Made by a program: the position numbers and the translations under genes. DNA of 38,578 bases. Source: Candidatus Omnitrophota bacterium. Lineage in GTDB: Bacteria; Omnitrophota; Gorgyraeia; Gygaellales; Profunditerraquicolaceae. The notes below the pieces were generated by a model. It was not told where the DNA came from. It was given only the letters and a program-made list of their open reading frames with translations, and did not search any database. The stretch is from assembly GCA_022013085.1 (NCBI GenBank), contig JAKLQX010000036.1, forward strand, positions 1 to 38,578, read 5' to 3'. Below are positions 1 through 6,829 of the stretch, in pieces. The first letter of the stretch is position 1; the number at the start of each line of letters is the position of its first letter.

Positions 1-677
1 TGAGGCAACGCGCTTTGGATCGCTTCTTCTTTACCAAAAAGCAAGAGCGCGGCAAGCGTAAAACCCGACTTTCCCGTCGCGGCATCAGTGCGATACAGCC
101 CGGAAACGCTAAAGAAATCTTGCCTGGAAAGCATATTCCAGGGATGATTTGGGCGGTTAATCTGGATCAATTTTCTTACTTTATCAACAATACCATCTAC
201 AAAATCGCTCTCGTGAAGATAAGGGTAAATAGTGGTTTCCGTATAAAGAGAGCTTTTGCGCAAATAAATGTTCTTGATTGCTTCATCAGCCTTAACCTCA
301 AAATCGCCATCAACGCTGCGATCAAACACTTTACCGTTACAGCGATGCACCTGTGAGCTCGCAGGGACCAATACCGAGATCAACTTTTGGCCGCGATAAT
401 CAATGATCTCTGGGTGCAGCAAGAATGCCGGGGTTATTTTAGAAGGATTATTGCTTATATCTGCCAGCTGCTTGCATATAGTTTCCACTCTTCCCGGCGA
501 CACCCCAATACATTTTCCCGAATCACTAACGCCTAATAAAATAGAACCGCCATTGCGATTTAAAAAGGCGCAAACAGTCTCAAAAAAACTTTCAGGCAAG
601 GATTCTCGGGCTTCCTTAAATTCCAAAGAAATGCCCTCTCCTTTAATTATTAATTTCTTAATTTCTTCTATTTTCAT
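1..677 (-). CDS. AlbA_2 (Schlafen-type) DNA-binding domain protein, 3'-truncated by window edge
   Basis: Open minus-strand frame from ATG at 677 to the window start, about 225 codons, without a stop. The N-terminal third carries the hallmark of the AlbA_2 / divergent AAA-4 family: EFKEARESLPE near residues 20-30, then CAFLNRNGGSILLGVSDSG around 37-55 (the family's FAN-x-x-GG-x-[IL]-x-[IL]-G-[VI] pattern). Such proteins are putative transcription regulators or RecG-like helicase-related proteins, often with a C-terminal winged helix, and are common in defence and accessory loci. The downstream part is outside the window, so function is undetermined. No clear Shine-Dalgarno precedes ATG 677; repeat copy 1 lies 14 bp upstream. 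The plus-strand frames overlapping this region are shadows. Confidence 0.8.
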   Translation of the reverse strand, partial: MKIEEIKKLIIKGEGISLEFKEARESLPESFFETVCAFLNRNGGSILLGVSDSGKCIGVSPGRVETICKQLADISNNPSKITPAFLLHPEIIDYRGQKLISVLVPASSQVHRCNGKVFDRSVDGDFEVKADEAIKNIYLRKSSLYTETTIYPYLHESDFVDGIVDKVRKLIQINRPNHPWNMLSRQDFFSVSGLYRTDAATGKSGFTLAALLLFGKEEAIQSALP

Positions 678-691
678 GATTTTGTAAATCC

Positions 692-743
692 ATAGACAGT
701 GTACGTAATTTCATTATTGTTAGGTAGTTACAAAACAAATACT
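692..743 (-). repeat. 52-bp dispersed cassette-boundary repeat, copy 1
   Basis: Plus strand begins ATAGACAGTGTACGTAAT and ends TTACAAAACAAATACT. It lies between the Wzz-like gene (stop at 776) and the AlbA_2 gene (start at 677). With copy 2 it has GTTAGGT in the middle, where most other copies have GCTAGGT. Similarity continues a few bases right into a CCGCTTTC-like extension shared with copies 5, 6 and 8. Confidence 0.93.
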
Positions 744-775
744 ACCGCTTTCTCTTTCAAACCAAGGAACGCGTA

Positions 776-1783
776 TCATTTCTTCACCAAATTATTCCTC
801 CAGAATTCCTGCAAGAATATTACAAATACCCCAAGAAACAACCCCATGACTATTGATATCGCTAAAATTTTCTTTTTGCCTGAATTTATGGGGTTAGCGG
901 AAACTCTCGGCTGCGATATAATTCTCAGGTTTAAAATAAAATTATTCCTTATCTTTAGTTTATCTATCACCATTTGAAAATCACTTATTTGAGAAGTGGT
1001 GTTTTTAAGTTCTAAGCTTAGATTAACCCGGCGGATGGTTAATTCGCTAAATTGATTATTCACCTGGTTTAGATAGCTAGAATTGTTCTGGAGATAGTTT
1101 GCCAGAAGCAAAGTGGAGGCGCTCTCTATAGTTGCATTCCCCTTTAATAGTCCTTCACGCTTTTCTAATATCTGCGTTGTATTTGTATTTACAAACTTTA
1201 TCTCATCTCTTAGCTTATCTTCCCTAGCTATCACTTCTTTAATCTGTTCCTGCAAATTCTTAGCCTTTTCTTCAACGTTTACGATTGCGCGTTCATTAAA
1301 TTTTATCTGACTCGCAATATCAGCATACTCAGACTCAACGCGCTTAGCATAACTACCAGAAATTAAATCACCCAAATTCCGCAACAAGACTACACCAAAT
1401 TCCTTCTTCTTACTTTCTAAATCAATACTCACTTGTAAAATATTAGTTTTATCCGGAATGAGTACCTTAAATCCAGGAAACGTCCCGGAGTCTAAATTCA
1501 ATCTTCTACTAAGTTCATCATTAAAAGCATTATTTATAATCAAACCTTTCAAGCTTTCCGCGGAATCAAGATCATTGGCCCCGGTCAACACTTCACCGTT
1601 AACTGGCGGCTGGATCATCATTAAGGTTCTATATATCTTTGGAGAAACTAAAATATTAGATAATCCTATAGCAAAAGTTAACAAGAATACCGCAATCAAA
1701 GTCTTTTTGCGCTTAACAATTACTTTAATATACTGGCTTAGGTCTATTTCCACCTCTTCGTAATTCTGGCTATTTTGGTCCAT
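776..1783 (-). CDS. Wzz/PCP-type chain-length determinant-like membrane protein
   Basis: About 335 residues with the polysaccharide co-polymerase layout: short cytoplasmic N-terminus, membrane helix near residues 27-47, a long periplasmic part with coiled coil (about 150-290), and a second helix near 305-327 preceded by PRVSANPINSGKKK, the proline-rich motif typical before TM2. Proteins of this family set polysaccharide chain length during Wzy-type or EPS synthesis at the inner membrane. Start chosen at ATG 1783 because GGAGGT lies 4-5 nt upstream; the GTG at 1789 would fall inside that ribosome-binding site. It overlaps the MarR-type gene by 14 bp, so the two are co-transcribed. No glycosyltransferase, polymerase or tyrosine kinase gene is nearby, so it is an orphan in this island. 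Confidence 0.82.
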   Translation of the reverse strand: MDQNSQNYEEVEIDLSQYIKVIVKRKKTLIAVFLLTFAIGLSNILVSPKIYRTLMMIQPPVNGEVLTGANDLDSAESLKGLIINNAFNDELSRRLNLDSGTFPGFKVLIPDKTNILQVSIDLESKKKEFGVVLLRNLGDLISGSYAKRVESEYADIASQIKFNERAIVNVEEKAKNLQEQIKEVIAREDKLRDEIKFVNTNTTQILEKREGLLKGNATIESASTLLLANYLQNNSSYLNQVNNQFSELTIRRVNLSLELKNTTSQISDFQMVIDKLKIRNNFILNLRIISQPRVSANPINSGKKKILAISIVMGLFLGVFVIFLQEFWRNNLVKK

Positions 1784-2117
1784 ATTCACCTCCGTAGGTT
1801 TTCATTAGTAGATCACTTTCCTGTTTTAGTTTATTGTATTCTACCTCTTTGATTTGTAGGAAATGTTTGACAAGCCTGAATTTTTCTTCCAAGCCTTTCT
1901 CGGTTAAAAGATAATGGATTTTTCTTAGTTTTCCGGGGTTACCGGTGAAGTTTTTGGCCTTGATAAACCCCTTTAGGATAAGTTCTCGTAGAAGATAGTT
2001 AGTTTTACCTAAGGAGAAGTTTAGACGGCTAGAAAGATCCCGCTGAGTAGCATTTGGGTTGGCTTCTAACTCCTTGAAAATAAAGAGAGTTTCTTCTGTT
2101 TGTGGCTGTTCAGTCAT
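1770..2117 (-). CDS. MarR-family EPS-associated transcriptional regulator
   Basis: 115 residues. A winged helix-turn-helix (about residues 8-70: FIFKELEANPNATQRDLSSR, then a recognition-helix region NFSLGKTNYLLRELILKGFI) is followed by a C-terminal helix with KHFLQIKEVEYNKLKQESD. This matches my knowledge of the MarR EPS-associated regulator subfamily, small proteins encoded beside exopolysaccharide loci. It is the first gene of a two-gene unit with the Wzz-like protein. A promoter with an exact TATAAT lies 9 nt upstream of ATG 2117, leaving almost no leader. GTTCA and TGAAC half-sites flank the start codon and could be an autoregulatory operator (inference). Confidence 0.82.
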   Translation of the reverse strand: MTEQPQTEETLFIFKELEANPNATQRDLSSRLNFSLGKTNYLLRELILKGFIKAKNFTGNPGKLRKIHYLLTEKGLEEKFRLVKHFLQIKEVEYNKLKQESDLLMKTYGGEYGPK

Positions 2118-2126
2118 TGAACGGAT

Positions 2127-2154
2127 ATTATAGTAGGTGAAGGAAAAAAGTCAA
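2127..2154 (-). promoter_or_regulatory. Sigma70-type promoter of the MarR_EPS-Wzz unit
   Basis: On the minus strand TTGACT (2154-2149), a 16-nt spacer and TATAAT (2132-2127). The -10 box ends 9 nt before ATG 2117, so the predicted transcript has about 3 nt of leader and no Shine-Dalgarno. Confidence 0.7.
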
Positions 2155-2180
2155 GAATTAAGATGGATTTTTACGGCGGG

Positions 2181-2226
2181 GTTCGCAATGACGAACGATT
2201 AGGTCCCCGTTTTCGCGGGGATGACG
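2181..2226. repeat. Two REP-like palindromes, second one forming the end of the PLD gene
   Basis: Two adjacent inverted repeats: GTTCG-6 nt-CGAAC (2181-2196) and CCCCG-6 nt-CGGGG (2204-2219). The second with its flank matches the widespread bacterial repeat that translates as VIPAK-x-G. Here it encodes the last residues, VIPAKTGT and stop, of the PLD-like protein, so the palindrome has become part of the coding end. Confidence 0.7.
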
Positions 2227-3653
2227 GCCGCTTTCATCTTATCTAAAATCCCTATTACATAGCCGAATATTCTCTTAGGATTATCCGGGCTTTTCTGCTC
2301 AACTATCCTAAAAGCCTCATCCACATTAGCCGCGCCATTAATATTAATCAGCTTGGCTATCTCCTCAATTACGCCTAAATCATATCCTTTAAAGACCACA
2401 AAAGCATACTCCCTGCTCTTAATTATTAATTCCCTGCCATAGGCCTCCTCAAGGCGCGCCAAGTTTTGCTCAAATTCCCGCATATCATATAGCCCCAGAA
2501 AAACTGTTGCGGAAGGCATTCTATTCTCATACCCCACATCAATCTGGCTGCACTTAACATCAATTATATTAAAATCCCTTAGAGCTTTCATTCCCAAATA
2601 AAGTGAGTTCCTATTTATCCCATATTTCTCGGTAATCTGTGGGCGGGTGAGCATCCACTCCGGCGGTTGCTGTTTACGCCCCAACTCGGCTAAATTAATT
2701 AAAAGACACACCTTGGCGTCCATATTTAATCTATTCGCCCAAGCATAATCCCAATAGGCTCTAGGAATGCTAAAACTCTCCCTTTCTACTTTTTTTAACA
2801 GCCTTACTTTAATCGGCTGATTATATTTAGTATCTATTTCAACTAATTTGTATAACTTACTTAGGCCCCGGAGCTGCCGGTTTATTTCCCCACGATAAGC
2901 ACGCCGGTCCATATGCTTTAACCAACCTAAGCTTTCAGCCAGCACTTCGTAATTTGTATTTACCGCGCCTTCAGCATTGCCATCAAAATCCCTTAAAAGC
3001 AAAAGCCAAATATCAAAACCCCTTTCATTGTACCTGCGAAACATCTCCGGGATAATTCCGTTCTTTTCCATTGCCCAATAAGGGATTCCAACCCCTGAGT
3101 CTTCTTTTAATTCCTGGCCGGAAAGTTTGATCCGCGAAAATTCATCCAAAAGCTGTCTGGCTAATTTAGGGGAATCAATTAAAAATGAAGTTTCGTTACT
3201 TCTGGCAAGCGCGGCGTTAGACCAGTTGTGGCTTCCGGAAATAACTATCCTTTTATCAATCACAATGGCTTTATTGTGGGTGTAAACTCCCGCGCCGTCA
3301 AAATAAGCATCGATTCCCTTATCCTTAAGAAACCTAAAAGCTTCATAATTTGACTGACCCGCGGAAAAACTAGAGCCGCTCTGATAATCCAAAATGACCT
3401 TAACCTCCACGCCCCTAAGTTTAGCCTTGATGAGCTCGTCCATTAACTGAAAAACTTTTGAGTTCTTATCTTCTTTATTAAAACTAATCAGATACATTAC
3501 CAGCAGAATCGATTTTTTAGCCTGAGAAATCCCCCTTTGCGCCGCCGGAAAATACTCCCGGTTACAAAGCGGACTCACATCCCCCGGATAACAAAACCCC
3601 CGCCCCGTAACCAAAACCAACCCAATAACTATAGACAGTGTACGTAATCTCAT
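2199..3653 (-). CDS. Secreted single-HKD phospholipase D-like protein with winged-helix-like C-terminal half
   Basis: 484 residues from ATG 3653. Residues 1-22 (MRLRTLSIVIGLVLVTGRGF) look like a Sec signal peptide or anchor. Residues 32-170 form one PLD domain with the catalytic HxKx4D motif (H126, K128, D133), then SGSHNWSNAA and NETSF, as in Nuc-like endonucleases that work as dimers. The remaining 300 residues are not assigned; WMLTRPQITEKYGINRNSLY around 345-365 looks like a winged helix. The protein may be a secreted or periplasmic nuclease or phosphatidyl hydrolase; substrate unknown. The start codon and first residues (MRLRTLS) are encoded inside repeat copy 2, and the last residues come from a REP-like palindrome. 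A longer frame from TTG 3677 is possible but also lies in the repeat. Confidence 0.8.
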   Translation of the reverse strand: MRLRTLSIVIGLVLVTGRGFCYPGDVSPLCNREYFPAAQRGISQAKKSILLVMYLISFNKEDKNSKVFQLMDELIKAKLRGVEVKVILDYQSGSSFSAGQSNYEAFRFLKDKGIDAYFDGAGVYTHNKAIVIDKRIVISGSHNWSNAALARSNETSFLIDSPKLARQLLDEFSRIKLSGQELKEDSGVGIPYWAMEKNGIIPEMFRRYNERGFDIWLLLLRDFDGNAEGAVNTNYEVLAESLGWLKHMDRRAYRGEINRQLRGLSKLYKLVEIDTKYNQPIKVRLLKKVERESFSIPRAYWDYAWANRLNMDAKVCLLINLAELGRKQQPPEWMLTRPQITEKYGINRNSLYLGMKALRDFNIIDVKCSQIDVGYENRMPSATVFLGLYDMREFEQNLARLEEAYGRELIIKSREYAFVVFKGYDLGVIEEIAKLININGAANVDEAFRIVEQKSPDNPKRIFGYVIGILDKMKAAVIPAKTGT

Positions 3654-3682
3654 TATTGTTAGGTAGTTACAAAACAAATACT
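3631..3682 (-). repeat. 52-bp dispersed cassette-boundary repeat, copy 2
   Basis: Same orientation and length as copy 1. Read on the gene strand it contains ATG at 3653, the initiation codon of the PLD-like gene. The preceding gene on the minus strand (ATPase) stops at 3740, 57 bp away. Confidence 0.93.
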
Positions 3683-3686
3683 ACAC

Positions 3687-3692
3687 ATTATA
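3687..3692 (-). promoter_or_regulatory. Possible -10 element for the PLD-like gene
   Basis: An exact TATAAT on the minus strand just outside repeat copy 2, placing a start site near 3680 inside the repeat. The matching -35 (TTACCG at 17 nt) is poor, so this is tentative. Confidence 0.4.
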
Positions 3693-3739
3693 CTGCCCGC
3701 GCCACCTTTCGGTAATCAAGCCTCGGTAATATCTACCGC

Positions 3740-5005
3740 TTACTTCAATAACCAGTTCCCCAAAGAAATAAACTTTATTTTCTTAGAATTTAAGGCCTCT
3801 TCGGCGTCTTTATCCCAGGTTATAATAACCAAGTCATTGCATCGCAGCTTATCGCAAGCGTAAAGCAAGGCTTTAGTTTCTCTTTTTTTAGTATCCCTGT
3901 CCGCTACCGAAAAACAAACCTGAATTAACTGCTCTATCTTAAGGCCTTCCTTAACCAGAAAATCCACCTCATAATCAGGCTGGGAGTAAAAATATACCTC
4001 TTTGCCTCTGCGCTTAAGTTCTGTGAAAACTATATTTTCCATCAGTTTTCCGCGATCAAGGGTAACCTTAGGCGCGAGGGCATTTATAAACCCTGTGTCT
4101 ATACAATAAAATTTCCTCGGCTGGTTAATCTGCTGTTTTACCTTGAAAGAAAACGGGTTAAGCTGAAAAATAAGATACGCCTCTTCCATATAACTTAAGT
4201 AATTTTTGATAGTATGAACGCTCTTTATCCCGAAAATATCCTTTATCTTATTGTAGGTAAAGCGGGAAGCAAAAGCGGATACCGCGTATAGGGCCAGCTC
4301 TTTTAAGTCCCTGGCATATTTGACCTCATACCTGAAGATTATATCCCGGGATATTATTTTATCAAAAAGCTCTCTTAAGTAGCTCTTTTTAACCTCTATC
4401 TTAAACAGCTCCGGCATCCCGCCTGTTTCCATATATTCTTCCAGTTCCCTTTTTATATTTGCCCTCTGTTTTGTAAGATAAAAATCATCCTTGTTTATAA
4501 CGATATTTTTTAATTTCAGGAATTCTCTAAATGAAAACGGCAGCAGTTCAATGCTAAAGTGCCTTCCGGTTAAATGCGTGGCCAGTTCTTTACTTAAAAG
4601 CCTGGAGTTGCTTCCGGTAACGGTAATATTATAATCCATCCTTTTTAAGCGGTTAACAAACAGCTCCCAGCCTTCTACATTTTGTATTTCATCCAACAGT
4701 ATATATTTTAAGCCCGGATTTATTTCTTCCAACACCTCAAGAAAATCGTTAAGGCCTTTTGATGTTACTCCTATCAGCCTTTCATCGTCAAAATTGATAT
4801 ACCCATAACGCTGGCCCTTTAAGAGCTGGTGGCTTATTGTGGACTTACCGCATCTTCTTATGCCCATAACCGCTTTTATCAGGTCAGTTTTAAAAACCTT
4901 CTTTGCGTAAGGCATAACTTCCCTATCCACAAGCGTTTTATTAAAAAGCCGCTCTATTTCATCCTTTTGTTCTAATAATATTTGCTTTATTATATGCTTT
5001 TCCAC
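3740..5005 (-). CDS. AAA+ ATPase with C-terminal DUF4143 domain (first of two)
   Basis: 421 residues. Walker A GIRRCGKST (48-56), Walker B YILLDEIQ (101-108) and a sensor-1-like TGSNS (130-134) define the AAA_14 domain. The C-terminal half has the DUF4143 signature: a helix-turn-helix-like YNKIKDIFGIKSVHTIKNYL, DTGFINAL, then ENIVFTELKRRGKEVYFYSQPDYEVDFLV, which resembles a PD-(D/E)xK nuclease-like fold. Family members are widespread, often in accessory regions, and their cellular role is not settled. Start is GTG 5005 (with an AGGG about 8 nt upstream); ATG at 5007 is in another frame. It is the only gene between repeat copies 2 and 3 and has its own promoter and palindromes, so it is probably independently regulated. 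Confidence 0.85.
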   Translation of the reverse strand: MEKHIIKQILLEQKDEIERLFNKTLVDREVMPYAKKVFKTDLIKAVMGIRRCGKSTISHQLLKGQRYGYINFDDERLIGVTSKGLNDFLEVLEEINPGLKYILLDEIQNVEGWELFVNRLKRMDYNITVTGSNSRLLSKELATHLTGRHFSIELLPFSFREFLKLKNIVINKDDFYLTKQRANIKRELEEYMETGGMPELFKIEVKKSYLRELFDKIISRDIIFRYEVKYARDLKELALYAVSAFASRFTYNKIKDIFGIKSVHTIKNYLSYMEEAYLIFQLNPFSFKVKQQINQPRKFYCIDTGFINALAPKVTLDRGKLMENIVFTELKRRGKEVYFYSQPDYEVDFLVKEGLKIEQLIQVCFSVADRDTKKRETKALLYACDKLRCNDLVIITWDKDAEEALNSKKIKFISLGNWLLK

Positions 5006-5034
5006 ATTATCCCTTTTTGCGTATTATATTACAT

Positions 5035-5060
5035 TGCACAAAAACATACTACTTTGTGCA
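5035..5060. promoter_or_regulatory. Inverted repeat in the leader of the first DUF4143 ATPase
   Basis: TGCACAAA (5035-5042) and TTTGTGCA (5053-5060) form perfect 8-bp arms around a 10-nt loop, between the promoter and the GTG start. It could be an operator or an RNA hairpin; no T-tract makes it a terminator. Confidence 0.5.
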
Positions 5061-5067
5061 TTCCACT

Positions 5068-5102
5068 GCATATAGTATATGCGCCCTTTTGAGTCTTGTC
5101 AA
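5068..5102 (-). promoter_or_regulatory. Promoter with overlapping palindromic operator, first DUF4143 ATPase
   Basis: Minus strand TTGACA (5102-5097), 17-nt spacer, TATACT (5079-5074). A perfect 15-bp palindrome, GCATATAGTATATGC (5068-5082), covers the -10 box, as expected for a repressor site. The promoter lies between repeat copy 3 and the gene, so the segment does not depend on the repeat for transcription. Confidence 0.75.
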
Positions 5103-5121
5103 GCCTAAATTTCATAGTTTC

Positions 5122-5173
5122 ATAGACAGTGTACGTAATTTCATTATTGCTAGGTGGTTACAAAAGAAATACT
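5122..5173 (-). repeat. 52-bp dispersed cassette-boundary repeat, copy 3
   Basis: Same orientation; right end reads TTACAAAAGAAATACT. Lies 116 bp upstream of the first DUF4143 ATPase and 31 bp after the AbiEi-like stop codon. Confidence 0.93.
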
Positions 5174-5204
5174 TGGGTTCAAGCTACTAACGCAACACCT
5201 TAGG

Positions 5205-5876
5205 CTATCTGCGAACATTTTTTGGTGATAGTTGCGATTTCTTAAAAGCTATTGCCTCGATTTTCTTGAAAACATGAGCTCGTATTTTAGGATCTGGGAT
5301 GCGCAAAGCCCATTGTTTAACCTTCTTAAAACTGAATGACTTCGGAAAAGAAAGTTCCGGAAAATGACCGAATTGTTTTTTCCTGCAAGCCGACAGATAA
5401 AAACTATCCACCAAGGCCTTTTCAGGCTCGGCAATCAAAAATTTACCACCTCCCTGCCTGTCCGACAGGCAGGCTTTATACCAGTTAAAACCGCTAAAAA
5501 ACTTAGGGGTTAGCTGATGAAATGAAAAAACCCCTAATTTTGTCCTGATTAATTTTGTGTGAGAGGTAGAAGCGAGCGTTATTACTTGAGGAATCTGTTC
5601 AACTATATTATACAGATACAACGCGCTTATAAAAGATACATAAGCACGGTGACGAGTTAGCAAACAAGAAATAACCGCATAGGGGCTCAATTGCTCATTG
5701 CCAACCTGGGCCCATATTCCTCTGTAAACTTTTATAATCAACCCGTCTTCTACCAGATTATTCAAACCCTGAATAACCACAGATGAAGATTTTCCCGAGG
5801 AAGCTGATAACTCAAAGGTAGTAAATACAGGTGCCCCGAGTTCTTTAATATTTCCTAAAAGAGACCGCTTACGCAT
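5205..5876 (-). CDS. AbiEi-like antitoxin (type IV toxin-antitoxin)
   Basis: 223 residues. N-terminal winged helix (about 8-60: FTTFELSASSGKSSSVVIQG, then LVEDGLIIKVYRGIWA), then the AbiEi core with LSPYAVISCLL, an SFISALYLYNI segment, and KFLIAEPEKALVDSFYL. In known AbiE systems the AbiEi protein binds palindromes in its own promoter and counteracts the nucleotidyltransferase toxin without direct contact. It overlaps the toxin gene by 8 bp and lies downstream of it, the reverse of the usual antitoxin-first order. An oddity is an in-frame insertion of a 21-bp palindrome (5453-5473) giving residues CLSDRQGG just before KFLIAEPEKA, so activity may be altered. Start ATG 5876; identification by motif pattern only. 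Confidence 0.78.
   Translation of the reverse strand: MRKRSLLGNIKELGAPVFTTFELSASSGKSSSVVIQGLNNLVEDGLIIKVYRGIWAQVGNEQLSPYAVISCLLTRHRAYVSFISALYLYNIVEQIPQVITLASTSHTKLIRTKLGVFSFHQLTPKFFSGFNWYKACLSDRQGGGKFLIAEPEKALVDSFYLSACRKKQFGHFPELSFPKSFSFKKVKQWALRIPDPKIRAHVFKKIEAIAFKKSQLSPKNVRR
5453..5473. repeat. Perfect palindrome inserted in the AbiEi-like coding sequence
   Basis: CCTGCCTGTC, one base, GACAGGCAGG. The same CCTGCCTGTC family recurs at 16789-16830 between smc and the HTH gene. Here it lies inside an open reading frame and adds residues without breaking it. Confidence 0.85.
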
Positions 5877-6660
5877 AATCTTTGCCTAACTGTTCAATAA
5901 AACCGGCTGTTTTTAACTGAATCTGCTCCCATACGGATGGATTATCATATACCAGCCGGTCCTCAGGGGTCAGATAAGCTACTACTGTATCGCGAAAAAC
6001 TTCAAATTTTACCTGAAAAACATGTTCATATGCCTTCGAAAACACCACTTTTTCCATTGGTATTGCCTTCCTCTTGCTGTTTGCGACGAATTGTGAATTC
6101 AAAAGATATAAATCAAATATATCACGCGCCTGGATCACCGTTCGTCCGGCAAGGGCTTTTATTTTTTGTATTACCGCTGAATAGATATCATAGTGCGAAA
6201 CTAACACCGGCGCAATTTTATATACTCTTAAAATGGAATCTAAAGGGGTTTGCACGACGGAATTTCCTGTTATACCCCTACGGGAGAATTCAACCTTAGT
6301 AAAAAGGTTAATGTCAGCGTAAGTAATTAAATGTATTTTAAAACGCTGTGTGGTTTGCGTCTGCTTGGCACGCTCGATTGCCGGCGGGATAATTTGCTTT
6401 ATCCCAAATGGCAAAAGGTGCTCCTGAAAAGCCGGCATGCGCAAGATATCCATGACATAATCCTTAAGCCAACTCACCTCTACTTTTTCAATATCTAAAT
6501 CCATATCCTCCGAATAACGGATACTGTTAAAGAATAAGCGCAGATTAACCCCGCCCTTTAAAGCATAACAAGCAGGCTTAACTTTCCGGCCGAAATACCG
6601 CAGAAATTCTAAGTGGAAAACTTCCCTAATCTGTAGTTCTGAATAATTATCACCGCTCAT
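5869..6660 (-). CDS. AbiEii-like nucleotidyltransferase toxin
   Basis: 263 residues. The nucleotidyltransferase signature is clear near the N-terminus: KGGVNLRLFF (35-44) followed by RYSEDMDLDI (48-57), equivalent to the GG/GS and D-x-D metal-binding residues of the AbiEii/AbiGii family. These toxins transfer nucleotides, in some members to tRNA acceptor ends. The C-terminal helical part (LAGRTVIQARDIFDLYLL) is typical. First gene of a two-gene operon with the AbiEi-like antitoxin. A TTGAAA-17-TAAAAT promoter ends 6 nt before ATG 6660, so a leaderless transcript is predicted, and a perfect 20-bp palindrome fills the promoter spacer, consistent with tight autoregulation. Confidence 0.83.
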   Translation of the reverse strand: MSGDNYSELQIREVFHLEFLRYFGRKVKPACYALKGGVNLRLFFNSIRYSEDMDLDIEKVEVSWLKDYVMDILRMPAFQEHLLPFGIKQIIPPAIERAKQTQTTQRFKIHLITYADINLFTKVEFSRRGITGNSVVQTPLDSILRVYKIAPVLVSHYDIYSAVIQKIKALAGRTVIQARDIFDLYLLNSQFVANSKRKAIPMEKVVFSKAYEHVFQVKFEVFRDTVVAYLTPEDRLVYDNPSVWEQIQLKTAGFIEQLGKDYA

Positions 6661-6666
6661 GTATGT

Positions 6667-6695
6667 ATTTTAATTTAGTTATAACTAAATTTCAA
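6667..6695 (-). promoter_or_regulatory. AbiE-like operon promoter with 20-bp palindromic operator in the spacer
   Basis: Minus strand TTGAAA (6695-6690), 17-nt spacer, TAAAAT (6672-6667). The palindrome AATTTAGTTA/TAACTAAATT (6672-6691) fills the spacer and touches both boxes. The -10 box ends 6 nt before ATG 6660, placing +1 on the A of the start codon. Confidence 0.75.
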
Positions 6696-6791
6696 GCCAT
6701 ATTTCCATAATAATTTGGCGTATTCTAACTCCCATTAGCAATTTTACGCTATGCCTGCGGGAAGTCAAGTTTTATTGTTAATTTTTAACTT

Positions 6792-6829
6792 AAAAAAGGT
6801 AGGTATTGTCCCCAGAATACTAAGGATAC
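6792..6829 (-). terminator. Weak possible terminator after the second DUF4143 ATPase
   Basis: Just past the stop codon (minus strand) GTATT-8 nt-AATAC forms a short stem around CTGGGGAC, followed a few bases later by six T. The stem is weak, so this is tentative; the CTGGGGAC core resembles the other GGGGAC palindromes in the window. Confidence 0.3.

Noticed and set aside
692-743. The 52-bp repeat as a terminator or REP
   Set aside because: It has no strong stem and no T-tract, and it is not palindromic.
15-977. Plus-strand open frames at 15-356, 403-687 and 699-977
   Set aside because: They are antisense shadows of the AlbA_2 gene and of the end of the Wzz-like gene, and lack protein-like features or ribosome-binding sites.
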